Made by a program: the position numbers and the translations under genes. Shown in pieces: positions 20,326 to 33,000 of a stretch of DNA of 64,000 bases. Position 1 is the first letter of the stretch. Every line of letters begins with the position of its first letter. The notes beneath the pieces were generated by a model. The model made no database searches. It saw only the letters and a list, made by a program, of their open reading frames with translations, and was not told the origin of the DNA. The DNA is taken from contig CM042181.1 in the NCBI GenBank assembly GCA_023376005.1, positions 16,018,046-16,082,045 on the forward strand. The letters are read 5' to 3'. Source of the DNA: Doryteuthis pealeii (taxonomy: Eukaryota; Mollusca; Cephalopoda; Myopsida; Loliginidae).

Positions 20326-22735
20326 AAAAACATTTAAAAAACATATAAAACAAACTATACAAAACATTTCAAATCACATTCAAAATTACAATGAAAAAAC
20401 ATTTAAAAACATATAAAACAAACTATACTAAAACATTTCAAATCACATTCAAAAATTACAATGAAAAAACATTTAAAAACATATAAAACAAACTATACTA
20501 AAACATTTCAAATCACATTCAAAAATTACAATGAAAAAACATTTAAAAACATATAAAACAAACTATACTAAAACATTTCAAATCACATTCAAAAATTACA
20601 ATGAAAAAACATTTAAAAACATATAACAAACTATACTAAAACATTTCAAATCACATTCAAAAATTACAATGAAAAACATTTAAAACATATAAAACAACTA
20701 TACTAAAACATTTCAAATCACATTTAAAATTACAATGAAAAAACATTTAAAAACATATAAAACAAACTATACTAAAACATTTCAAATCACATTCAAAAAT
20801 TACAATGAAAAAACATTTAAAAACATATAAAACAAACTATACTAAAACATTTCAAATCACATTCAAAATTACAATGAAAAAACATTTAAAAACATATAAA
20901 ACAAACTATACTAAAACATTTCAAATCACATTCAAAAATTACAATGAAAAAACATTAAAAACATATAAAACAAACTATACTAAAACATTTCAAATCACAT
21001 TCAAAAATTACAATGAAAAAACATTTAAAAAACATATAAAACAAACTATACTAAAACATTTCAAATCACATTCAAAATTACAATGAAAAAACATTTAAAA
21101 ACATATAAAACAAACTATACTAAAACATTTCAAATCACATTCAAAAATTACAATGAAAAAACATTTAAAAACATATAAAACAAACTATACTAAAACATTT
21201 CAAATCACATTCAAAAATTACAATGAAAAAACATTTAAAAACATATAAAACAAACTATACTAAAACATTTCAAATCACATTCAAAAATTACAATGAAAAA
21301 ACATTTAAAAACATATAAAACAAACTATACTAAAACATTTCAAATCACATTCAAAAATTACAATGAAAAAACATTTAAAACATATAAAACAAACTATACT
21401 AAAACATTTCAAATCACATTCAAAAATTACAATGAAAAAACATTTAAAAACATATAAAACAAACTATACTAAAACATTTCAAATCACATTCAAAATTACA
21501 ATGAAAAAAATTAAAAACATAAAAACAAACTATACTAAAACATTCAAATCACATTCAAAAATTACAATGAAAAAACATTTAAAAACATATAAAACAAACT
21601 ATACTAAAACATTTCAAATCACATTCAAAAAATTACAATGAAAAAACATTTAAAAACATATAAAACAAACTATACTAAAACATTTCAAATCACATTCAAA
21701 AATTACAATGAAAAAACATTTAAAAACATATAAAACAAACTATACTAAAACATTTCAAATCACATTCAAAAATTACAATGAAAAAACATTTAAAAACATA
21801 TAAAACAACTATACTAAAACATTTCAAATCACATTCAAAAATTACAATGAAAAAACATTTAAAAACATATAAAACAAACTATACTAAAACATTTCAAATC
21901 ACATTCAAAAATTACAATGAAAAACATTTAAAAACATATAAAACAAAACTATACTAAAACATTTCAAATCACATTCAAAAATTACAATGAAAAAACATTT
22001 AAAAACATATAAAACAAACTATACTAAAACATTTCAAATCACATTCAAAAATTACAATGAAAAACATTTAAAAACATATAAACAAACTATACTAAAACAT
22101 TTCAATCACATTCAAAATTACAATGAAAAAACATTTAAAACATATAAAACAAAATACTAAAACAAATCACATTCAAAATTACAATGAAAAAACATTAAAA
22201 ACATATAAAACAAACTATACTAAAACATTTCAAATCACATTCAAAAATTACAATGAAAAAACATTTAAAAACATATAAAACAAACTATACTAAAACATTT
22301 CAAATCACATTCAAAAATTACAATGAAAAAACATTTAAAAACATATAAAACAAACTATACTAAAACATTTCAAATCACATTCAAAAATTACAATGAAAAA
22401 ACATTTAAAAACATATAAAACAAACTATACTAAAACATTTCAAATCACATTCAAAAATTACAATGAAAAAACATTTAAAAACATATAAAACAAACTATAC
22501 TAAAACATTTCAAATCACATCAAAAATTACAATGAAAAAACATTTAAAAACATATAAAAAACTATACTAAACATTTAAATCACATTCAAAAATTACAATG
22601 AAAAACATTTAAAAACATATAAAACAAACTATACTAAAACATTTCAAATCACATTCAAAAATTACAATGAAAAAACATTTAAAAACATATAAAAAACTAT
22701 ACTAAAACATTTCAAATCACATACAAAAATTACAC
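20326..22735. repeat. 70-bp AT-rich tandem array, about 34 copies
   Basis: The unit contains AAACATATAAAACAAACTAT and CATTTCAAATCACATTC, repeating every 70 bases with scattered single-base indels. The open frames inside are spurious. Confidence 0.97.
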
Positions 22736-22744
22736 TTGAAATTA

Positions 22745-23200
22745 CTTGCCGGGAGGCTAAAGTTCATAATACCCTTTTGTTTTTTGTGGGCCCTTATTTT
22801 GGTCTGTTGATGACAGAGAATTCTGAGTTTGTTACCTTCTCTCGTTTATCTCTTCCTTCCTTCTCTCCCTCTATGTTCTTCTTCCTTCCTTCTCTCCCTC
22901 TATGTTCTTCTTCCTTCCTTCTCTCCCTCTATGTTTTTCTTCCTTCCTTCTCTCCCTCTATGTTCTTCTTCCTTTCTTCTTTCCTTCAATGTTCCTTTGG
23001 TTTTCCACAAATTCAAGACCCAGTGGTCTCAACGTTGATACGTTCACGTATCTCTCAACCTTGGATTCGTTCACGAACCCTAGTCCTTTCTTTTGAAGAA
23101 GAAGATCCTTCTTGCCGGGAGGCTAAAGTTCGTAATACCCTTTTGTTTTTTGTGGGCCCTTATTTTGGTCTGTTGATGACAGAGAATTCTGAGTTTGTTT
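22745..23200 (+). repeat. LTR-element internal fragment with pyrimidine minisatellite
   Basis: CTTGCCGGGAGGCTAAAGTT occurs at 22747 and again at 23112, so about 85 bp is directly repeated. Between lie several copies of a 26-bp CTTCCTTCTCTCCCTCTATG unit and a segment that recurs at 23820-23952. Confidence 0.6.
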
Positions 23201-23623
23201 CTGTTGTACCGGCCGTTCCCACAGTGGAGAACATGCACCGGTTCTCACTATAAATAGTGAGACACCGAGTGGAAAGGGAGGACTGTTCCCGTTAACGACA
23301 AGCTAGTCGTACATGTACCATTGATTGTAAATACACTTGTCTTATTTTACCCCATCTCGACTTGACTTCTTTTTACTGTTGGGACTAACATCACAACAGT
23401 TTGGATCTCATCCTCGTCGCCAAACTGTTGTGATGTTAGTCCCAACAGTAAAAAGAAGTCAAGTCGAGATGGGGTAAAATAAGACAAGTGTATTTACAAT
23501 TAATGGTACATGTACGACTAGCTTGTCGTTAACGGGAACAGTGCTACCTTTTCACTCGGTGTCTCACTATTTATAGTGAGAACCGGTGCATGTTCTCCAC
23601 TGTAGGAACGGCCGGTACAACAG
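23201..23623. mobile_element. Inverted pair of about 200-bp LTRs around one primer-binding-like site
   Basis: Left arm 23201-23404 and right arm 23420-23623 are equal in length (204 bp) and complementary apart from a few bases, with a 15-base spacer. Each arm reads TGTTGTACC...CACAACA with CACTATAAATAGTGAG as a TATA box, as expected of an LTR. The centre read on the minus strand is TTTGGCGACGAGGATGAGA, similar to primer-binding sites of Gypsy-like elements. Confidence 0.65.
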
Positions 23624-24230
23624 TTACCTTCTCTCGTTTTCTTCTTCCTTCCTTCTCTCCCTCTATGTTCTTCTTCCTTCTCTCCCTCTATGTTCTTCTT
23701 CCTTCCTTCTCTCCCTCATGTTCTTCTTCCTTCCTTCTCTCCCTCTATGTTCTTCTTCCTTCCTTCTCTCCCTCTATGTTCTTCTTCCTTCCTTCTCTCC
23801 TCTATGTTCTTCTTCCTTCTTTTCCTTCAATGTTCCTTTGGTTTTCCACAAATTCAAGACCCAGTGGTCTCAACGTTGATACGTTCACGTATCTCTCAAC
23901 CTTGGATTCGTTCACGAACCCTAGTCCTTTCTTTTGAAGAAGAAGATCCTTCGCTCTTCACAGCGGACAACCATAGAAGGAGGGGAGGGCTTCAGCCCAA
24001 GAGAGACCTGTTCTCTCACCTCTGTTCACAGAGTGCCAGTCGTAATAGTATCCAAAGAAAAGGGAGCTCAGCCTGGGACCTCCTCGTCCCTTACAAAAGA
24101 TGTCACCTCCGACCAATCAGAGGCCTCCAAAAACTCACTCCGGGAATTTCAAAAAATAAAGGTGCCAAGGCCCAAACATACCCCGAGGTGGGGGGCTACT
24201 ATTGCAGCCATTTCACCCCCCAAAAAAAAT
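23624..24230 (+). repeat. Second copy of the same fragment plus unidentified tail
   Basis: The pyrimidine minisatellite (23635-23820) and the CCAGTGGTCTCAACGTTGAT segment match 22850-23111. 23953-24230 is GC-richer and unique in the window. Long open frames here are products of the 3-phase minisatellite. Confidence 0.5.
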
Positions 24231-25340
24231 GTTGCTAGTTTCTTTTCTTAAACCCCATTATATGTGGTTCTTCCTTCTGTTGGTTGTCGAGCAGAAAAGG
24301 AATTAAGGAAGGGAAAAGAAGAGACAAAGACAAGAGATACTTTTATGGTTCAGATTTTATTTCTAGGTTCATAGCTATTTCTTGGAGAGGAAATTTCGGT
24401 AATTTATGAGGAAGTGCGTCCCGGTCTCCTGCCTCATAAATTGCTACCCGGTGACTATTAAAATAATAACCTCAGCTACGGTGTTACTTGAAAGAAAACC
24501 ACCAACTTAGGGCGTTAAATTTATTTTAGGGGGGAGGCTTCTCTTTTTTGTTGTAATTCTTATTTATTTATCGTAATGTGTTGTAATTCTTATTTATTTA
24601 TAGAAATTTGTCATAAATTCTTGTTTATTTATCGTAATTTCTTTTATTCATGTTTGTTTAATGTCTTGTTTTTAGTTTAAATAAACAAGAATTACGACAA
24701 AAAAGAAGCAACCCCCCCCCAAATACATTTACTTGTCGAAAATATCTATCTATCTATCTATCTATTTATCTCCATTTGTTCATATCTATCTATATCATTT
24801 TGTTTGTTTATCTATCTATCTCAGTCTATTCCAAACTATCCATCTTCATATCTAAACAAGAATTACAACAAATTTCTATAAATAAACAAGAATTACGACA
24901 AATTACGATAAATAAATAATATTTATGACAAAAACGAGAAGCCCCCCCCCCAATACATTTAACACCCTAAGTTGGTTGTTTTCTTTCAAGTAACACCGTA
25001 GCTGGGGTCGTTATTTTAATAGTCACCGGGTAGCAATTCATGAGGCAGGAGACCGGGGTGCACTTCCTCATAAATTACCGAAATTTCTTCCTGTGCCAAT
25101 CATATATGATTAGGGTTATTTGGTGGGATGTTGCTGTTGGTGTTGCTAGTTTATCTTAAACCCCATTATATGTGGTTCTTCCTTCTGTTGGTTGTCGAGC
25201 AGAAAAGGAATTAAAGGAGGGGAAAGGAAGAGACAAAGACAAAAGATACTTTTAAGGTTCAGACTTTATTTCTAGGTTCATAGCTATTTCTTGGAGAAGA
25301 AATTCCTTCCTTTGCCAGTCATAGCTTCTGTCCACAGTAA
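24231..25340 (+). repeat. Dispersed family C, two copies flanking a MITE
   Basis: 24231-24397 and 25133-25340 are direct repeats (AAACCCCATTATATGTGGTT, then the GAGACAAAGACAA block). The first carries family F copy 1; the second is the empty site. Confidence 0.65.
24398..25079. mobile_element. Long-TIR MITE (family F) copy 1, 8-bp target duplication
   Basis: Inverted terminal repeats of about 140 bp start GGTAATTTATGAGGAAGTGC. The element is flanked by the 8-bp duplication GAAATTTC (24390-24397 and 25080-25087). The interior is a further inverted repeat of TTTATT/AATAAA-rich DNA. An uninserted paralogue of the same host sequence is at 25285-25320 with a single GAAATTCC. Eight-bp duplications suggest hAT, Merlin or P-type transposase; the ends do not decide. 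Confidence 0.85.
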
Positions 25341-26061
25341 CCATCCGCGTTGGTGTTGTATCGTGAGGTGGAAAGATACACAGATGAATGGTGTGCTTAA
25401 CAAATTTATTAAGCTCCAGCATCTGGTGCTAAACAGATACATACAAAGACAGAACAAATAAGTACAAATAATTAACAAGGAAAACACTAAATAGAGGAGG
25501 GTCAGTTTGGTATAGCCAATGCAGCAAAGTCAGTCTGAATATTATTCAGCTAGTTAATCTACTTTAATTGTAGGCTATTTTATGACTATGAGCCAGTCCA
25601 TCTGGTAGAGTGCTGAAGGGGTGTTAGCTACTCTACAACAGTTGGAATTGTTGCATACCCATTCTTACTTCTTACTTCTGGTCGAATTTTCTTCTGGCCG
25701 GCTTTGCTGTTCTGATCGTCTTTGGTATTTCTATCATCTATCTTGACTTGGTCTAGCATCTTCTAAGATCTGGACTTTCTTGGGGACTTCAGGTCTGGTT
25801 TTCTGTTAGGGATTTCTCGTTATCAGAAGCCCTGTGTCATTGTTAGTTTTTAGATAATAAACACAAGACTTCGATTTACTTTTGATCTTATTTTATTGTT
25901 AAATCCCCACCAGACATCTGCGCAGATCGACTCATATCCTATTGGGCTCGGCCCCTACCTGCTAACTGACTGAGACTTATTTACTATCCTTAAACCGGAA
26001 GACAGGGTCTTCTATGCCTTCCGGTTCTCACGATTTATTCCCGGAAGGCAAGATGAGAGTG
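25341..26061. other. Unannotated; 25500-25650 recurs at 29008
   Basis: 25500-25650 is repeated at 29008-29160 beyond the N. A near-palindrome around CCGGAAG...CTTCCGG is at 25998-26048. No coding potential seen. Confidence 0.5.
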
Positions 26062-28973
26062 AGGTCAAGCGCCGTCACTCACTCTCAAGGCCATCAGCTG
26101 CACTAATCGCCATTATGTTTCTATACTACCTTATATAAATATTAGGGTTCTAATAATTATGTAACAGAATGGTCGAGGAATCTTTTTGGTGCCAGGAAGG
26201 GGCCTTTTCTCTGTGCTTGCCCAGAGTGTTCTTCCTGGCTGAGGGCTCCTGGTAGATAGTTATTTTAAAATTTTTTTATTTAATCTTATTTTAATCCTCA
26301 TCGACTACTAAAATATCACTGTGGACCCTCAATTTGGTATTTTTTTTTGTGTGGACACCAAGTAATATTACAAAGACCTCACCCTAGGGTCCATGTAGAC
26401 CCTGGTTGAGAACCACTGCAACCCTAACTTAAAGTGAATATATTTTTTGGTTGTGCCTTTTTACTATTTTTGTTTTTTTTTTTTTTTTCACTAAGTGCCA
26501 TTATTACCATGCCACCAGTAATGTATACATGGATCCCTTTCCCCTAGCCTAAACTAACTCTAACCTAATCTAACTCTAATCCCCTATGGTGCATACCCTT
26601 TTCTTACTCTACTTTCTTCTATCTCTGCTGTTCATCTTAAGTCTCTTCCTAGCATCTTCTTCTAGCGTCTTGGTGTTGGTCCCGCACTTAACTCATTTCT
26701 TCTTCTAGATCAGTCTTGTTTACCAAGATTCAATTTAATCACAAGCCGTGTTATTTTTCTTAACTTTTTATTTCCTTAACTAAACATTTCATGTAACTAA
26801 ATATCTGCAACATAGCATGCGTATGCAGTCGAGTTACAGTAAGGCAGGACATCTTCAGCTGCCTGACGTCCAACTGACAACTGAGGAACCCCAACCGGTC
26901 CCACGTACTTTCAACGTATTTCAACGGGCTTCTGTATCTATTCCATGGAAAGTCCGCGCCCATGTATGAAAAGGGCCCATCCCCTTAGAAATACAGGGGA
27001 TTGAACAATAATCTATGCAACCCGCATAGATTATGTAACACCTAACCTAACCCTAACTCTAAACACTAAACCCTAACACTAAGCCAACACTAACACTAAT
27101 CCTAATACTAGTGTCTCTAAGATTTTTGGCATTCCATGAAAATAAATGAATTTTTGTAATACATATTTAATACGTAAATCTAATGAATATCTTTGCGCGC
27201 TATTTGCTAGACCCACATATAAATAGCATTAGATTATGAAACCCTGAAGTAGCCTAACTCTAGTGTCCCCTCAAATGTTCAAGCGTATTTTTTGTGAAAT
27301 TAATGCTTTTTTATATACGGTAATCTAATGATATTAGTCTTTGCGTGCTATTCTGCATTATTACCTTTAACATTATAAAAAAGATTTGTAGTGTTTGAAG
27401 AAAAGAAAACAAAGTCCAATTGCTAACGTAGGGGAGATAACTCTAAAACGCAAAAGCATCATGGGAATTTCAAAAAAAGTTTCACACCTTCAAATTATTA
27501 CCAAGTTTTTTACATTTTAATTTTTAAAATTAATTTTAAAATTACAAATGTAACTCCTTGGTAGTAATTTGAATATGGGACAGTTTGAATTTTTTTTGAA
27601 ATTCCCATGATGCTTTTGCGTTTTAGAGTTATCTCCCCTAACGTTAGCAATTTGACTTTGTTTTCTTTTCTCAAAACTACAAATCTTTTTTTATAATGTT
27701 AAAGGTACTAATGCAGAAATAGCACGCAAGACATAATATCATTAGATTACGTATATAAAAAGCATTACATTTCACAAAAATACCTGAAACATTTGAGACA
27801 CTAGAGTTAGGCTACTTCAGGAGTTTCCATAATCTAATGCTATTTATATGTGGGTCTAAGGCAAAATAGCGCGCAAGAGATAATATCATTAGATTACGTA
27901 TAAAATGTATTACAATTCATTATATTTCATGGGAATGGCCAAAATCTTAGAGACACTAGTATTAGGATTAGTGTTAGTGTTGGCTTAGTGTTAGGGTTAG
28001 TGTTAGAGTTAGGGTTAGGGTTAGGTGTTACATAATCTATGCGGTTGCATAAGATTATTGTCCATCCCCTGTATTTCTAAGGGATGGCCCTTTTCATATC
28101 ATGGGCGGGACTTTCCATGGAATAGTACAGAAAGCCCGTGAAATACGTGAAGTCACGTGGGACCCGGTTGGGTCCTCAGTTTTCAGTTGGACGTCAGGCA
28201 GTGAAGATGTCCTGCCTTAACTGTAACTCACTCTGCATACGCATGCTATGTTAGTCAGATATTTAGTTACATGAAATGTTATAAGGAAATAAAAGTTAAG
28301 AAAAATAACACGGTCTTGTGATTAATGAATGTCTTGGTACAAGACTGATCTAGAAGAAGAAATGAGTTAAGTGCGACCAACCACCAAGACGCTAGAAGAA
28401 GATGCTAGAAGAACTTAAGATGAACAGCAGAAATAGAAGAAAGTAAGTAATGAAAAGGGTATGCACCATAGGGGTAGAGTTAGGATTAGGGTTAGAGTTA
28501 GTTTTAGGCTAGGGGAAGGTCCATGTAACATTACTGGTGCATGGTAATAATGGCACTAGTGAAAAAATAGTAAAAAATGGCACAACCAAAAATATATTCA
28601 CTTTAAGTTAGGGTTGCAGTGGTTCTCAACCAGGGTCTACATGACCCTAGGGTGAGGTCTTGTAATATTACTTGGTGTCCACACAAAAAAAAAATACCAA
28701 TTGAGGGTCCACAGTGATATTTTAGTAGTCATGAGGATTAAAATAAGATTAAATAAGATAAAAAATTTTAAATAACTATCTACCAGGAGCCCTCAGCAGG
28801 AAGAACACTCTGGGCAAGCACAGAGAAAAGGCCCCTTCCTGCACCAAAAAGATTCCTCGACCATTCTTGTTACATAATTATTAGAACCCTATATTTATAT
28901 AAGGTAGTATAGAAACATAATGGCGATTAGTGCAGCTGATGGCCTTGAGAGTGAGTGACGGCGCTTGACCTGC
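26062..28973. repeat. 2.9-kb palindrome ending at an N (probable assembly fold-back)
   Basis: 26062-27528 and 27530-28971 are reverse complements. The right arm is also the exact-looking complement of 29161-30060, whereas the left arm carries many one-base indels. The N is at 28974. Confidence 0.85.
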
Positions 28974-28974
28974 N
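28974..28974. other. Assembly gap or ambiguous base (N)
   Basis: The only non-ACGT base in the window. Sequence to its right restarts at a point homologous to about 26134. Confidence 0.98.
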
Positions 28975-29007
28975 ATATAAGATTAGGGATCTAATAATAT
29001 TGTAACA

Positions 29008-30060
29008 GGAGGGTCAGTTTGGTATAGCCAACGCAGCAAAGTCAGTCTGAATATTATTCAGCTAGTTAATCTACTTTAATCGTAAGCTATTTTATGACTA
29101 TGAGCCAGTCCATCTGGTAGAGTGCTGAAGGGGTGTTAGCTACTCTACGATAGTTGGAATGGTCGAGGAATCTTTTTGGTGCCAGGAAGGGGCCTTTTCT
29201 CTGTGCTTGCCCAGAGTGTTCTTCCTAGCTGAGGGCTCCTGGTAGATAGTTATTTTTTAATTTTTTTATTTAATCTTATTTTAATTTTATTTTAATCCTC
29301 ATTGACTACTAAAATATCACTGTGCACCCTCAATTTGGTATTTTTTTTGTGTGGACACCAAGTAATATTACATAGACCTCACCCTAGTGTTCATGTAGAC
29401 CCTGGTTGAGAACCACTGCAACCCTAACTTAAAGTGAATATATTTTTTGGTTGTGCCATTTTTTACTATTTTTTCACTAGTGCCATTATTACCATGCACC
29501 AGTAATGTTACATGGACCTTCCCCTAGCCTAAAACTAACTCTAACCCTAATCCTAACTCTACCCCTATGGTGCATACCCTTTTCATTACTTACTTTCTTC
29601 TATTCTTCTGCTGTTCATCTTAAGTTCTTCTAGCATCTTCTTCTAGCGTCTTGGTGGCTGGTCGCACTTAACTCATTTCTTCTTCTAGATCAGTCTTGTT
29701 ACCAAGACATTCATTAATCACAAGACCGTGTTATTTTTCTTAAACTTTTATTTCCTTAACATTTCATGTAACTAAATATCTGACTAACATAGCACGTGTA
29801 TGCAGAGTGAGTTACAGTTAAGGCAGGACATCTTCACTGCCTGACGTCCAACTGAAAACTGAGGACCCAACCGGGTCCCACGTGACTTCACGTATTTCAC
29901 GGGCTTTCTGTACTATTCCATGGAAAGTCCCGCCCATGATATGAAAAGGGCCATCCCCTTAGAAATACAGGGGATGGACAATAATCTGATGCAACCGCAT
30001 AGATTATGTAACACCTAACCCTAACCTTAACTCTAACACTAACACTAAGCCCAACACTAA
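29008..30060. repeat. Unpalindromic copy of the flanking unit, adjoining the satellite
   Basis: 29008-29160 repeats 25500-25650; 29161-30060 repeats 26165-27120. On the minus strand it resembles the LTR-like unit at 1400-1680 (TTGGACGTCAGGCAG, AATGAATGTCTTGG). It ends in degenerate CCCTAA/AACACTAA repeats. Confidence 0.7.
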
Positions 30061-33000
30061 CACTAATCCTAATACTAGTGTCTCTAAGATTTTGGGCATT
30101 CCCATGAAATATAATGAATTGTAATACATTTTATACGTAATCTAATGATATTATCTCTTGCGCGCTATTTTGCCTTAGACCCACATATAAATAGCATTAG
30201 ATTATGGAAACTTCTGAAGTAGCCTAACTCTAGTGTCTCAAATGTTTCAGGTATTTTTGTGAAATGTAATGCTTTTTATATACGTAATCTAATGATATTA
30301 TGTCTTGCGCGCTATTTTGCCTTAGTCCCACATATAAATAGCATTAGATTATGGAAACTCCTGAAGTAACCTAACTCTAGTGTCTCAAATGTTTCAGGTA
30401 TTTTTGTGAAATGTAATGCTTTTTATATACGTAATCTAATGATATTATGTCTTGCGCGCTATTTTGCCTTAGTCCCACATATAAATAGCATTAGATTATG
30501 GAAACTCCTGAAGTAGCCTAACTCTAGTGTCTCAAATGTTTCAGGTATTTTTGTGAAATGTAATGCTTTTTATATACGTAATCTAATGATATTATGTCTT
30601 GCGCGCTATTTTGCCTTAGTCCCACATATAAATAGCATTAGATTATGGAAACTCCTGAAGTAGCCTAACTCTAGTGTCTCAAATGTTTCAGGTATTTTTG
30701 TGAAATGTAATGCTTTTATATACGTAATCTAATGATATTATGTCTTGCGCGCTATTTTGCCTTAGTCCCACATATAAATAGCATTAGATTATGGAAACTC
30801 CTGAAGTAGCCTAACTCTAGTGTCTCAAATGTTTCAGGTATTTTTGTGAAATGTAATGCTTTTTATATACGTAATCTAATGATATTATGTCTTGCGCGCT
30901 ATTTTGCCTTAGTCCCACATATAAATAGCATTAGATTATGGAAACTCCTGAAGTAGCCTAACTCTAGTGTCTCAAATGTTTCAGGTATTTTGTGAAATGT
31001 AATGCTTTTTATATACGTAATCTAATGATATTATGTCTTGCGTGCTATTCTGCATTAGTCCCACATATAAATAGCATTAGATTATGGAAACTCCTGAAGT
31101 AGCCTAACTCTAGTGTCTCAAATGTTTCAGGTATTTTTGTGAAATGTAATGCTTTTTATATACGTAATCTAATGATATTATGTCTTGCGCGCTATTTTGC
31201 CTTAGTCCCACATATAAATAGCATTAGATTATGGAAACTCCTGAAGTAACCTAACTCTAGTGTCTCAAATGTTTCAGGTATTTTTGTGAAATGTAATGCT
31301 TTTTATATACGTAATCTAATGATATTATGTCTTGCGCGCTATTTTGCCTTAGTCCCACATATAAATAGCATTAGATTATGGAAACTCCTGAAGTAGCCTA
31401 ACTCTAGTGTCTCAAATGTTTCAGGTATTTTTGTGAAATGTAATGCTTTTTATATACGTAATCTAATGATATTATGTCTTGCGCGCTATTTTGCCTTAGT
31501 CCCACATATAAATAGCATTAGATTATGGAAACTCCTGAAGTAGCCTAACTCTAGTGTCTCAAATGTTTCAGGTATTTTGTGAAATGTAATGCTTTTTATA
31601 TACGTAATCTAATGATATTATGTCTTGCGCGCTATTTTGCCTTAGTCCCACATATAAATAGCATTAGATTATGGAAACTCCTGAAGTAGCCTAACTCTAG
31701 TGTCTCAAATGTTTCAGGTATTTTTGTGAAATGTAATGCTTTTATATACGTAATCTAATGATATTATGTCTTGCGCGCTATTTTGCCTTAGTCCCACATA
31801 TAAATAGCATTAGATTATGGAAACTCCTGAAGTAGCCTAACTCTAGTGTCTCAAATGTTTCAGGTATTTTTGTGAAATGTAATGCTTTTTATATACGTAA
31901 TCTAATGATATTATGTCTTGCGCGCTATTTTGCCTTAGTCCCACATATAAATAGCATTAGATTATGGAAACTCCTGAAGTAGCCTAACTCTAGTGTCTCA
32001 AATGTTTCAGGTATTTTTGTGAAATGTAATGCTTTTTATATACGTAATCTAATGATATTATGTCTTGCGTGCTATTCTGCCTTAGTCCCACATATAAATA
32101 GCATTAGATTATGGAAACTCCTGAAGTAGCCTAACTCTAGTGTCTCAAATGTTTCAGGTATTTTTGTGAAATGTAATGCTTTTTATATACGTAATCTAAT
32201 GATATTATGTCTTGCGTGCTATTCTGCCTTAGTCCCACATATAAATAGCATTAGATTATGGAAACTCCTGAAGTAGCCTAACTCTAGTGTCTCAAATGTT
32301 TCAGGTATTTTTGTGAAATGTAATGCTTTTTATATACGTAATCTAATGATATTATGTCTTGCGCGCTATTTTGCCTTAGTCCCACATATAAATAGCATTA
32401 GATTATGGAAACTCCTGAAGTAGCCTAACTCTAGTGTCTCAAATGTTTCAGGTATTTTTGTGAAATGTAATGCTTTTTATATACGTAATCTAATGATATT
32501 ATGTCTTGCGCGCTATTTTGCATTAGTCCCACATATAAATAGCATTAGATTATGGAAACTCCTGAAGTAGCCTAACTCTAGTGTCTCAAATGTTTCAGGT
32601 ATTTTTGTGAAATGTAATGCTTTTTATATACGTAATCTAATGATATTATGTCTTGCGCGCTATTTTGCATTAGTCCCACATATAAATAGCATTAGATTAT
32701 GGAAACTCCTGAAGTAGCCTAACTCTAGTGTCTCAAATGTTTCAGGTATTTTTGTGAAATGTAATGCTTTTTATATACGTAATCTAATGATATTATGTCT
32801 TGCGTGCTATTCTGCCTTAGTCCCACATATAAATAGCATTAGATTATGGAAACTCCTGAAGTAGCCTAACTCTAGTGTCTCAAATGTTTCAGGTATTTTT
32901 GTGAAATGTAATGCTTTTTATATACGTAATCTAATGATATTATGTCTTGCGTGCTATTCTGCCTTAGTCCCACATATAAATAGCATTAGATTATGGAAAC

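Noticed and set aside
20805..21641. Open frames of about 92 codons rich in Lys/Thr
   Set aside because: Translations of the 70-bp satellite; frames change with every indel.
22777..24238. Open frames of 158, 115 and 182 codons
   Set aside because: They cross pyrimidine minisatellites and LTR fragments and consist mainly of Leu/Ser/Phe repeats; no domain seen.
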